From positions 806,001-870,000 of the forward strand of contig NZ_JASXSX010000001.1 in NCBI RefSeq assembly GCF_032085515.1: DNA of 64,000 nucleotides. Reading direction: 5' to 3'. Shown one piece after another: positions 35,145-49,530 of this stretch. The stretch is from Gleimia hominis (lineage in GTDB: Bacteria > Actinomycetota > Actinomycetes > Actinomycetales > Actinomycetaceae). Position 1 is the stretch's first letter. Every line of letters starts with the position of its first letter. The notes below the pieces were generated by a model. That model was not told the DNA's origin, made no database searches, and saw only the letters and a list, made by a program, of their open reading frames with translations. The position numbers and the translations under genes are program-made.

Positions 35145-35431
35145 ATTGGGAACTCCTTAAAACTTGGAAACTGCGATCCGGAAAACACTATAAAACGCGC
35201 TCCGAGAACACAAGAAAACACGATCCAAAAACACTATAAAACGTGGTTCGAAACCACATTGTATATTCTTCGCGTAAACCGCATCGAGACAGCGGGTGAA
35301 GAAATGGTGAACCACAAACCTGTGGGGTGCGGCATAGATTCGGACCACCAGTTGGACTTGTTCGCCGCGGACCTATAAACTTTTACCCGCACGCTAAGTG
35401 CACCAATCCGTCGCGTTAAAAGCGTGAGGGA
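35145..35431. other. Divergent spacer with A-rich direct repeats
   Basis: Upstream of both the aminotransferase (minus) and tRNA-Trp/secE (plus). Two copies of CGATCC(gg)AAAACACTATAAAACG begin at 35174 and 35221 (47-bp spacing), and a GTGGTT/AACCAC hairpin is at 35243-35257. The plus promoter lies at its right end. Confidence 0.65.
35352..35379 (+). promoter_or_regulatory. Promoter of tRNA-Trp and secE
   Basis: TTGGAC (35352-35357), a 16-base spacer and TATAAA (35374-35379), giving a start near 35386 and a leader of about 46 bases before the tRNA. Confidence 0.55.
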
Positions 35432-35504
35432 AGGGCAGTGGCGCAATTGGTAGCGCACCGGTCTCCAAAACCGGCGGTTGTGGGTTCGAGTCCCTCCTGC
35501 CCTG
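35432..35504 (+). tRNA. tRNA-Trp (CCA)
   Basis: 73 nt. Acceptor AGGGCAG pairs with CTGCCCT; anticodon stem CCGGT/ACCGG with loop CTCCAAA gives CCA; T-loop TTCGAGT. No encoded 3' CCA. The tRNA-Trp-secE-nusG order is conserved in actinobacteria. Confidence 0.96.
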
Positions 35505-35546
35505 CGGTATAATAACGAGTGTTTTAGATTTAAGGAGGTCGCGCCC

Positions 35547-35783
35547 GTGTCGAATCAGCCGTCCGCTGGAACCTCCGGTACTGACACGAAAACAGGTTTT
35601 TTTGGCCGCATCATCCTGTTCGTTAAACAGGTGATCGCCGAGCTCAAAAAAACTGTGTGGCCCACCGGGGAACAGTGGTGGACCTTCTTCCTGGTAGTGC
35701 TCGTATTCGTCCTTTGCGTCATGGCGTACACCGGGCTTCTAGACCTACTGTTCGGCTGGTTAAACAAACTAGTTTTCGCGTAA
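35547..35783 (+). CDS. secE: Preprotein translocase subunit SecE
   Basis: A 78-aa SecE with one membrane helix. The cytoplasmic amphipathic segment VKQVIAELKKTVWPTGEQWW is diagnostic, followed by the helix FFLVVLVFVLCVMAYTGLL. The GTG at 35547 has AAGGAGG nine bases upstream, which rules out longer versions running back through tRNA-Trp. SecE braces SecY, whose gene starts at the right end of the window. Confidence 0.96.
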   Translation: MSNQPSAGTSGTDTKTGFFGRIILFVKQVIAELKKTVWPTGEQWWTFFLVVLVFVLCVMAYTGLLDLLFGWLNKLVFA

Positions 35784-35806
35784 TGGCGGTTTGAAACCCG
35801 ATCGTT

Positions 35807-35812
35807 TATACT
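35807..35812 (+). promoter_or_regulatory. Possible nusG -10 element
   Basis: TATACT is a near-consensus -10 box just before the hairpin that separates secE and nusG. No convincing -35 was found at the right distance, so this is tentative. Confidence 0.35.
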
Positions 35813-35826
35813 AGACACGTCGATTC

Positions 35827-35858
35827 ACACACCCTAGTTACTAGGGTGTGTTCCTTTT
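35827..35858 (+). terminator. Hairpin terminator/attenuator between secE and nusG
   Basis: ACACACCCTAGT is mirrored by ACTAGGGTGTGT (stem of at least nine pairs, 35827-35851), followed by TTCCTTTTT. It either ends the secE transcript or, if a promoter lies at 35807, attenuates nusG. Confidence 0.75.
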
Positions 35859-35893
35859 TATACGAGCACTAATCCCCTGTGAGGTACAGGCAT

Positions 35894-36763
35894 ATGACTA
35901 CAGAAGAAACATCACCTACCCCTGAGGAACAGGCCGAACCGGCCACCTCAGGTGAAACCACAGCTGAGACCACTTCTAACGAAGCTGCGGCAGCAGCCCC
36001 CTCAGGTGAAACCGGGGCGGCTGAACAGTCGGCCGACGCGGAGAACGCGGCAGAGCAGTCGGCTACCACCGAGCCAGCGGCAGAGCCTCAGGAAGAAAAA
36101 ACTGCGGAAGCTGAAACTGGAGCGGACTCTGAAGCCGAAGCGGACGGTGAAGCGGAAGAAGTGGATCCCGTCCAGGCGAAACGGGAAGAACTTATGTACC
36201 TGCCGGGCGACTGGTATGTAATCCATTCCTACTCCGGGCACGAACGGCGCGTAAAAGCGAACTTGGAGCAGCGGATCACGTCGCAAAACATGGAAGACTA
36301 CATCTTCCAGGTGGAAGTGCCGATGGAAACCGTTACGGAACTGACCAAAGCGGGGAAGAAGAAAAAGGTGGACCGCGTGCGCATTCCCGGCTACGTGCTC
36401 GTGCGCATGGACATGAACGAAGCCTCCTGGCGCGTAGTGCGCGACACCCCGGCGGTAACCGGGTTCGTGGGGGACGCGTACGACCCGTTCCCCCTCACAC
36501 TCGACGAAGTTGTGAGCATGCTGACGCCCATGTGGGAATCGAAAGAAGAAGCGCAGCAGGCACAAGATCAGGTTGTTACCGCACCAGAAATCACCTATGA
36601 GGTGGGTGAATCCGTCACCGTTAAGGAAGGGCCGTTCGAAAACATGCCCGCCACGGTTTCGAGTGTGGATGCGGCGCAGCGGAAAGTCACTTTGTCCATC
36701 ATGATCTTCGAGCGGGAAACCCCGATCGAACTGAGCTTCGACCAGATCGAGAAGATCGACTAG
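35894..36763 (+). CDS. nusG: Transcription termination/antitermination factor NusG
   Basis: NusG (289 aa) binds RNA polymerase and links it to Rho or the ribosome. An acidic, Glu/Ala/Thr-rich low-complexity extension occupies about the first 100 residues, as in other actinobacteria; the NGN domain begins at WYVIHSYSGHERRVKANL, and the KOW domain is VGESVTVKEGPFENMPATVSSV near the C-terminus. The ATG at 35894 follows GAGGTACAGG. It sits between secE and rplK as usual. Confidence 0.96.
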   Translation: MTTEETSPTPEEQAEPATSGETTAETTSNEAAAAAPSGETGAAEQSADAENAAEQSATTEPAAEPQEEKTAEAETGADSEAEADGEAEEVDPVQAKREELMYLPGDWYVIHSYSGHERRVKANLEQRITSQNMEDYIFQVEVPMETVTELTKAGKKKKVDRVRIPGYVLVRMDMNEASWRVVRDTPAVTGFVGDAYDPFPLTLDEVVSMLTPMWESKEEAQQAQDQVVTAPEITYEVGESVTVKEGPFENMPATVSSVDAAQRKVTLSIMIFERETPIELSFDQIEKID

Positions 36764-36940
36764 GTGATTTGCCGCACGCTTAGTGGCATTCAACGCCCTC
36801 AACGCGTTAAGATAATCGATCGTGTAGTGTGCGAAAACGCGGCCCAAAACCGGGAAGCATTCCGCTTGGGTGGGTGGAGCGCACGCACGCCCGTGGGCAC
36901 AACGCCTCGGGAAACGAGTAAGTATTAAGGACCCTTATAT

Positions 36941-37369
36941 ATGGCACCGAAGAAAAAACCAGTGGGCCTAATTAAACTCCAGATTCAGGCTGGTGCAGCT
37001 AACCCAGCGCCTCCGGTTGGTCCGGCGCTGAGCCAGCACGGCGTGAACATCATGGAGTTCTGCAAGGCCTACAACGCAGCAACTGAATCCCAGCGTGGCG
37101 ACATCGTTCCCGTTGAAATCACGGTTTACGAAGACCGCAGTTTCACGTTCGTAACGAAAACCCCGCCGGCCGCTCAGATGATCAAGAAGGCCGCTGGCGT
37201 GGCGAAAGGTTCGGGCACGCCCCACACGGACAAAGTGGGTAAGCTCACCAAGGCGCAGGTACGCGAGATTGCTGAGACGAAAATGCAGGATCTGAACGCG
37301 AACGATATTGCAGCCGCGTCCAAGATCATCGCCGGCACCGCCCGCTCCATGGGGATCACCGTAGAATAA
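36941..37369 (+). CDS. rplK: 50S ribosomal protein L11
   Basis: L11 (142 aa) forms the GTPase-associated centre with 23S rRNA. The N-terminal PPVGPALSQHGVNIMEFCKAYN is the thiostrepton-site segment; the C-terminal rRNA-binding domain ends with IAGTARSMGITV. Length is standard. A 177-base leader separates it from nusG, with AAGGAC a few bases before the ATG. Confidence 0.97.
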   Translation: MAPKKKPVGLIKLQIQAGAANPAPPVGPALSQHGVNIMEFCKAYNAATESQRGDIVPVEITVYEDRSFTFVTKTPPAAQMIKKAAGVAKGSGTPHTDKVGKLTKAQVREIAETKMQDLNANDIAAASKIIAGTARSMGITVE

Positions 37370-37428
37370 GCAAGTGTTCGTGGGAGGGCCACGCTGCCCA
37401 AACCGCAACTGCAGAAAGAGAAGAGCAG

Positions 37429-38145
37429 ATGAAAAAGCGTTCCAAAGGCTACCGGAAGGCAGCTGAAAAACTACATGAGGGGGAGGTTTACGCTCCTCTT
37501 GAGGCGTTCCGCCTCGCTAAAGAAACGTCAACTGTTAAGTTCGACGCCACCGTTGAGGTCACGTTCCGCCTAGGCGTTGACCCGCGTAAAGCCGATCAGA
37601 TGATCCGCGGCACCGTTTCGTTGCCGAACGGTACGGGCAAGACCCAAAGGGTCCTGGTTTTTGCTCAGGGTGACCGCGCGCAAGCCGCTATCGACGCGGG
37701 TGCGGACGAAGTTGGATCTGACGACCTGATCGAGAAGGTCGCGGGTGGGTACACGGACTTTGACGTGGCCGTCGCAACCCCAGACCTCATGGGTAAAGTT
37801 GGTCGCCTCGGCCGGGTGCTGGGTCCGCGTGGCCTCATGCCTAACCCGAAAACCGGGACGGTGACGATGGATGTGGCGAAAGCCGTTAAAGAGATTAAGG
37901 GTGGGCGGATTGAGTTCCGCATCGACAAGCACTCGAACCTCGCGTTCATCGTTGGGAAAACCTCGTTCACCGCGGAAGCTCTCACGCAGAACTACGCGGT
38001 CGTGCTCGACGAGATCCTGCGCCTGAAGCCAGCTGCTTCGAAGGGCCGTTACATTCGTAAAGCAACGGTTTCCACCACGATGGGGCCGGGTATCCCACTG
38101 GATGCCACGAAGACACGGAACCTCGACAGCGACGACGCCGCGTAA
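37429..38145 (+). CDS. rplA: 50S ribosomal protein L1
   Basis: L1 (238 aa) forms the L1 stalk near the E site and in many bacteria represses its own operon. Blocks FDATVEVTFRLGVDPRKADQ and GRVLGPRGLMPNPKTGTVT are diagnostic. Start ATG with AAGAGAAGAG upstream. A strong terminator follows. Confidence 0.97.
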   Translation: MKKRSKGYRKAAEKLHEGEVYAPLEAFRLAKETSTVKFDATVEVTFRLGVDPRKADQMIRGTVSLPNGTGKTQRVLVFAQGDRAQAAIDAGADEVGSDDLIEKVAGGYTDFDVAVATPDLMGKVGRLGRVLGPRGLMPNPKTGTVTMDVAKAVKEIKGGRIEFRIDKHSNLAFIVGKTSFTAEALTQNYAVVLDEILRLKPAASKGRYIRKATVSTTMGPGIPLDATKTRNLDSDDAA

Positions 38146-38160
38146 CGCGTTTTAACACTG

Positions 38161-38193
38161 AGTGGTGGGAGCTTCTAGTTCCCACCACTTTTT
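38161..38193 (+). terminator. Intrinsic terminator after rplA
   Basis: AGTGGTGGGA (38161-38170) pairs with TCCCACCACT (38180-38189), followed by TTTT. Confidence 0.9.
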
Positions 38194-38256
38194 GTTACCC
38201 ACCCGACCGGCCTCCATTACTTTGGTGGGGTGGCGGTGGTTTCTCGAAGTGCTCGC

Positions 38257-38312
38257 TTGTGAGTAGGTCTGGTTGGCGCCGCGTTTGTGAGTAGGTCTGG
38301 TTGGCGCCGCGT
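38257..38312. repeat. Perfect 28-bp tandem duplication
   Basis: Two copies of a unit starting TTGTGAGTAGGTCTGGTT and ending GCGCCGCGT (38257-38284 and 38285-38312), non-coding, about 65 bases upstream of the rplJ promoter. Confidence 0.9.
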
Positions 38313-38375
38313 TCGTGCGGTGGTGAGCAAAGCGCCTCAGGGTAGGGCCTGTGACTGAATGCACCTGGTGGTGGG

Positions 38376-38404
38376 TTGGCAAGCGCGAATACGCGGGCTA
38401 AGCT
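38376..38404 (+). promoter_or_regulatory. rplJ-rplL promoter
   Basis: TTGGCA (38376-38381), 17-base spacer, TAAGCT (38399-38404). Start of transcription expected near 38411. Confidence 0.75.
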
Positions 38405-38410
38405 AATGAT

Positions 38411-38577
38411 TAGCCAAAGACCGTTGGTACCCCTTGGGGTTAAATCCGTGATGGAGCCTACGCAGGTGAGTTACAAGCTGATTTTTCGTCCTTGTGCACC
38501 CGCGTGTGGCACAGGGATTTTTTAATTCCCGCACGTTTAACCACATTGGGGCCGCGGCTGATCACGGAAGGAGGACC
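38411..38577 (+). promoter_or_regulatory. Ribosomal protein L10 leader with attenuator
   Basis: The stretch AGCCAAAGACCGTTGGTACC and downstream sequence matches the general layout of the L10 leader, where L10(L12)4 binds and represses translation. At 38489-38523 CCTTGTGC pairs with GCACAGGG followed by a T-run, a terminator-like hairpin that could attenuate transcription ahead of rplJ. Confidence 0.65.
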
Positions 38578-39099
38578 ATGGCAAGGTCCGATAAGGAAGC
38601 GACAGTAGCTCGTTTGGCGGAGCGTTTCCGCGAAGCGAATGCGCTTGTGCTGACTGAGTACCGTGGCTTGAGCGTGGCGCAGATGAAAGACCTGCGTCGC
38701 TCGATGGCCGGGAACGCCGAATACTCCGTGGTGAAAAACACGCTCGCTAAGATCGCGGCGAAAGAAGCCGGCTACGACTTCCTCGCTGAAGACCTGGTTG
38801 GCCCCACCGCGATCGCGTTCGTGACCGGTGAGGTTGTGGACGCCGCGAAGGCACTGCGTGATTTCTCCAAGGAGAACGAGGCACTGGTCCTGAAGTCCGG
38901 TGTCATGGAAGGCGCTCACCTGTCTGAGGAAGAAGTTAAGAAACTCGCGGACCTGGAGTCTCGCGAAGTTATGCTCTCCAAGACTGCAGGTGTGCTCAAG
39001 GCTGGCATGTCCAAGGCCGCATTTGCATTCGCTGCGCTACCCACGAAGATGGTTCGCACCGTCGACGCGCTGCGTGAAAAGCAGGAAGAAGCGGCTTAA
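38578..39099 (+). CDS. rplJ: 50S ribosomal protein L10
   Basis: L10 (173 aa) is the stalk base that carries L7/L12 dimers. It starts MARSDKEATVARLAERF, with the conserved LVLTEYRGLSVAQMKDLRR and VVKNTLAKIAA. The ATG at 38578 is preceded by AAGGAGGACC. The Ala-rich C-terminal helix that binds L12 is present. Cotranscribed with rplL. Confidence 0.97.
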   Translation: MARSDKEATVARLAERFREANALVLTEYRGLSVAQMKDLRRSMAGNAEYSVVKNTLAKIAAKEAGYDFLAEDLVGPTAIAFVTGEVVDAAKALRDFSKENEALVLKSGVMEGAHLSEEEVKKLADLESREVMLSKTAGVLKAGMSKAAFAFAALPTKMVRTVDALREKQEEAA

Positions 39100-39162
39100 A
39101 GCCGCGTAATAGCGAGATAATTTAAACCACCCCACCTGGGGTAAACGGAAGGAAGTGCCATT

Positions 39163-39549
39163 ATGGCTAAGCTCACCGCTGAAGAGCTGATTGATGCTTT
39201 CAAGGAACTCACCCTTGTAGAACTGTCCGACTTCATCAAGAAGTTCGAGGAAGAATTCGACGTTGAGGCTGCTGCTCCAGTAGCCGCTGTTGCCGCAGCT
39301 CCCGCTGCTGGTGGCGAAGCAGACGCCGCTGAAGAGCAGACCGAGTTCGAGGTCGTCCTCGAATCCTTCGGCGACAAGAAGGTCGCTGTGATTAAGGCCG
39401 TTAAGGCGATCACGGGTGAGGGCCTGAAGGACGCCAAGGACCGCGTTGAAGGTGCGCCTTCCACGGTTGCCGAGGGTGTCTCGAAGGAAGACGCTGAGAA
39501 GATGAAGGCCGACATTGAGGCCGCAGGCGGTACCGTTACCCTCAAGTAA
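39163..39549 (+). CDS. rplL: 50S ribosomal protein L7/L12
   Basis: L7/L12 (128 aa) recruits translation GTPases. It has the N-terminal dimerisation helix (LTAEELIDAFKELTLVELSDF), an Ala-rich hinge around residues 35-52 and the C-terminal domain with KKVAVIKAVKAITGEGLKDA. Length typical. Followed by a terminator. Confidence 0.97.
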   Translation: MAKLTAEELIDAFKELTLVELSDFIKKFEEEFDVEAAAPVAAVAAAPAAGGEADAAEEQTEFEVVLESFGDKKVAVIKAVKAITGEGLKDAKDRVEGAPSTVAEGVSKEDAEKMKADIEAAGGTVTLK

Positions 39550-39564
39550 CGAAACCAGCTTCAA

Positions 39565-39599
39565 AAAAAGGGAGGTTCCACGCCGGGGCCTCCCTTTTT
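39565..39599 (+). terminator. Intrinsic terminator after rplL
   Basis: AAAAAGGGAGG (39565-39575) pairs with CCTCCCTTTTT (39589-39599); the A and T runs make it work in either direction. Confidence 0.9.
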
Positions 39600-39986
39600 G
39601 CTACCCGAATTTCGTTCCATTTGCCATATCCCTTATTCCCGCACACCAATGGCCGCACGTGGCCCGGTCGTGTCCTGCACCTGCCCGCTACTGCCTATTG
39701 CCGAGCGCATATGGCCACATGGATTGCAGCGTGCGAAATGCGTCCCAGTTTGGGTTGAACCAGGTGAGAAGTGACGTACTGAAGCGGCCAGAGTGTCGTG
39801 ATTTGCCACACGATACAGTTAGTGGTATTGGCAAACACTATTAGTGCTGGTAGTGTAGACAGTTGCGCATATTGTCCGATGCTACCTGCTTCACGTACAT
39901 GAAAAGAGCGCTAGTGTCCGTGAGTGGGGTTTAGCGAGGGGCATGGGCGCCGCGCGCATTAAATGAAAGCTGGGAAGGATTGCCCT
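39600..39986 (+). other. rpoB upstream region
   Basis: 387 bases without a gene. It contains the promoter at 39828-39856 and a leader of about 120 bases. TAGTG occurs three times and CACTA once around the promoter. Nothing else recognised. Confidence 0.7.
39828..39856 (+). promoter_or_regulatory. rpoB-rpoC promoter
   Basis: TTGGCA (39828-39833), 17-base spacer, TAGTGT (39851-39856). It uses the same -35 hexamer and spacing as the rplJ promoter in this window. Confidence 0.65.
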
Positions 39987-43496
<3,510 letters not shown>

Positions 43497-43511
43497 TAAG
43501 GAGTTCTCATC

Positions 43512-47423
<3,912 letters not shown>

Positions 47424-47442
47424 TCGGTTCAACTAGTTGAAG

Positions 47443-47479
47443 ATGGCGGGAGCTCGGGCAGCCGGGTTCCCGCCATTTT
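47443..47479 (+). terminator. Intrinsic terminator after rpoC
   Basis: ATGGCGGGA (47443-47451) pairs with TCCCGCCAT (47468-47476), with an inner CTCGG/CCGGG stem, followed by TTTT. Confidence 0.88.
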
Positions 47480-47490
47480 GCGACCCGTAC

Positions 47491-47663
47491 AATTGGGACT
47501 GAGCTTGGCTATTGGGACTGAGTTTGGCTGAGATTTAATTGGGCCGGGATTGACTTCGCAATTGAAACTATGCCTGGCAGTTGGGATTTAGTTCGGCTGG
47601 GATTGACTTCGCTATTGGGACTGAGCTTGGCAGTTGGAGTTGAGTTTGGTTGGTTTAGTTCTT
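47491..47663. repeat. Degenerate 20-bp tandem repeat array
   Basis: About seven copies of an ATTGGGACTGAGTTTGGCT-like unit fill the space between the rpoC terminator and the next gene. Units 1 and 2 (47491-47510, 47511-47530) are almost identical; a longer element GGGATTGACTTCGC occurs at about 47547 and 47600. Confidence 0.8.
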
Positions 47664-47682
47664 GAAAGGAGTGTGGAGTAGC

Positions 47683-48294
47683 GTGCGTGTTGCGCAGCGC
47701 GGTTTCCGCCTATTTGTTGGCGTGTTCGCGTTTGTGCTGATTTTTTGTTGTGTGTGGACCGTTCAGGCGCGGGCCGTGTCACCGGATACGTCCGATGAGG
47801 TGACGCAGGCCGTTTTGTTTGATTCCCGTTCGTTTATGGATGGGTGCGAGGATGCGGATTGGGTAGATATTCCCGAGGTTGAGGGCGGCGTGTTCTACTA
47901 CAAGGGGCAGCCGGCGCCGAAGCGGGTGACGTTGCGCGATGGGGAGACGTTGCAGCTGGTAGTGGGCTCGCGGATTGGGACGATTACGCGCAAGATGCTT
48001 GGGTTTACAAATGAGCCGTGCGATGACGATGGGGTTGGGGCCCGGTTGGGATACCGCACGGAAGTTTACGTTCCGATGTATCCGATTCATCGGTCTCCTT
48101 CGCCCGGTCAGTATGCTCCCCAGGCGGCAGTAAATACGCCTGAGGCGTCCGCGTCGGATGGTGAGCCGGGTCCGTCTGCACCTGCTCACCGGTTAAATTC
48201 GCATAATTTGGTTTATGAGGCGGTGGCCCTGGTGGGTGTGGTGGCTTTGTTCGCGGCCGGTACGGTTATTACGGTGAGGCGCAGACGCAAGTGA
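47683..48294 (+). CDS. Exported membrane-anchored protein of unknown function
   Basis: A 203-aa protein I do not recognise. A signal peptide spans residues 1-31 (hydrophobic FVGVFAFVLIFCCVWTV, cleavage likely after ARA). The exported part (32-175) has two cysteines, Cys55 and Cys113, that could form a disulfide, an acidic patch around DGCEDADW, and a Pro/Ser/Ala-rich end. One membrane helix at about 177-197 and a basic RRRRK tail anchor it; no LPxTG. I chose GTG 47683 because GGAG is close upstream; a TTG at 47662 is possible. It lies alone between the rpoC repeats and the rpsL leader. Confidence 0.75.
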   Translation: MRVAQRGFRLFVGVFAFVLIFCCVWTVQARAVSPDTSDEVTQAVLFDSRSFMDGCEDADWVDIPEVEGGVFYYKGQPAPKRVTLRDGETLQLVVGSRIGTITRKMLGFTNEPCDDDGVGARLGYRTEVYVPMYPIHRSPSPGQYAPQAAVNTPEASASDGEPGPSAPAHRLNSHNLVYEAVALVGVVALFAAGTVITVRRRRK

Positions 48295-48661
48295 GGGGCG
48301 GGGCTTTGCGCGTAGAGGCGATGGTGCGTCTAAGTGAGTTTGATAACGAAGGCTGCTTGCGGGGAAGTAAATATTGACCTTTAGCGCGCAAAACCGTAGA
48401 TTTATACACGGTGCCCGCGTCGCCGGGTATCATTTTTCAGCTTTAGTGCTGATAGCGGGCTCCTAGACGGTTCGTCGGAGCTCCGGACGTTACCTAAATG
48501 AGCGATCAACTTCAGGCTTTCCCGGGGTTATGCGTTTCAAGCGGTGGCGGGCCGGCCCTGACGGACACCGGTGTGTCCGAAATCAGTGCAGGGCCTGGCA
48601 GAGCCATTCCGGCGCCGCGAAGACTATTGAAAACAACGTGTAAGAAGAATACGGAGAAGTA
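48295..48661 (+). other. rpsL upstream region with structured leader
   Basis: 367 bases without a gene. The promoter is at 48374-48402 and the remaining 250 bases form a long leader with a two-part stem: GGCCCTG (48554-48560) with CAGGGCC (48589-48595), enclosing GGACAC/GTGTCC around a CGGT loop (48563-48578). Confidence 0.75.
48374..48402 (+). promoter_or_regulatory. str operon promoter
   Basis: TTGACC (48374-48379), 17-base spacer, TAGATT (48397-48402). A start near 48409 leaves a leader of about 250 bases before rpsL. Confidence 0.7.
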
Positions 48662-49036
48662 GTGCCTACAATACAGCAGCTGGTGCGCAAAGGACGTAGC
48701 ACCAAGCACGCGAAGGTAGCCACCCCCGCGTTGAAGGGAAGCCCTCAGCGTCGTGGCGTGTGCACCCGCGTGTACACCACAACCCCGAAGAAGCCGAACT
48801 CCGCCCTGCGGAAGGTGGCGCGTGTGCGCCTGTCCACGGGTATCGAGGTCACGGCTTACATTCCCGGTGAGGGACACAACCTGCAGGAGCACTCCATCGT
48901 GCTCGTGCGCGGTGGTCGTGTGAAGGACCTCCCGGGTGTTCGTTACCGCATTGTGCGCGGCTCCTTGGACACGCAGGGTGTGCGTGACCGGCAGCAGGCG
49001 CGTTCCAAGTACGGTGCGAAGAAGGAGAAGAAGTAA
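48662..49036 (+). CDS. rpsL: 30S ribosomal protein S12
   Basis: S12 (124 aa) guards decoding accuracy. TTTPKKPNSALRKVARVRL includes Lys43, and GRVKDLPGVRYRIVRG includes Lys88; both residues whose change gives streptomycin resistance are the sensitive form. GTG start after GGAGAAGTA. The stop overlaps the rpsG ATG (TAATG). Confidence 0.98.
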   Translation: MPTIQQLVRKGRSTKHAKVATPALKGSPQRRGVCTRVYTTTPKKPNSALRKVARVRLSTGIEVTAYIPGEGHNLQEHSIVLVRGGRVKDLPGVRYRIVRGSLDTQGVRDRQQARSKYGAKKEKK

Positions 49037-49506
49037 TGAGTCGTAAAGGTCCAGCTCCTAAGCGTCCGCTCGTTGAAGACCCGGTATACGGCTCGAAGGT
49101 CGTGTCGCAACTGGTGAACCGCGTGCTCCTCGACGGTAAGAAGTCGCTGGCGCAGCGGATTGTATACGGTGCGCTCGAGGGCATTGGTTCGAAAACAGAG
49201 CAGGATCCGGTTGTAGTGCTCAAGCGCGCGCTCGATAACATTCGGCCGCAGCTTGAGGTGCGTTCGCGCCGCGTTGGTGGCGCTACGTACCAGGTGCCGG
49301 TGGAGGTGCGTGCTTCGCGCGCAACTACGTTGGCGCTGCGTTGGCTAGTGGATTTCTCGCGCAAGCGTCGTGAGAAGACCATGACGGATCGTTTGATGAA
49401 CGAAATTCTCGACGCCTCCAACGGCCTTGGGGCCGCAGTGAAGCGCCGTGAGGACGTTCACAAGATGGCGGAGGCCAACAAGGCGTTCGCTCATTACCGC
49501 TGGTAA
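49036..49506 (+). CDS. rpsG: 30S ribosomal protein S7
   Basis: S7 (156 aa) nucleates assembly of the 30S head. MSRKGPAPKRPLVEDPVYGSK and the block GGATYQVPVEVRASRATTLA are typical. It overlaps rpsL by one base. In E. coli S7 controls the str operon; here the rpsL-rpsG junction has no spacer for such a site. Confidence 0.98.
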   Translation: MSRKGPAPKRPLVEDPVYGSKVVSQLVNRVLLDGKKSLAQRIVYGALEGIGSKTEQDPVVVLKRALDNIRPQLEVRSRRVGGATYQVPVEVRASRATTLALRWLVDFSRKRREKTMTDRLMNEILDASNGLGAAVKRREDVHKMAEANKAFAHYRW

Positions 49507-49530
49507 GAAACAAGGGTTAGGAAATACTTC

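Larger units (their letters stand above)
38146..38577 (+). other. rplA-rplJ spacer: terminator, tandem duplication, promoter, L10 leader
   Basis: 432 bases without a gene. In order: the rplA terminator (38161-38193), a perfect 28-bp tandem duplication (38257-38312), a promoter (38376-38404) and a leader with an attenuator-like hairpin ending in T6 before rplJ. Confidence 0.85.

Noticed and set aside
36764..36940. A defined leader or promoter for rplK
   Set aside because: TAAGAT- and TAGTGT-like hexamers occur, but no -35 at proper distance and no convincing stem; left unannotated.
39963..39986. ATG 39963 as the rpoB start
   Set aside because: It lacks a ribosome site, while TTG 39987 has GGAAGG eight bases upstream.
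48554..48595. Riboswitch before rpsL
   Set aside because: The nested stem does not match any riboswitch class I can recognise, and the downstream genes are ribosomal.
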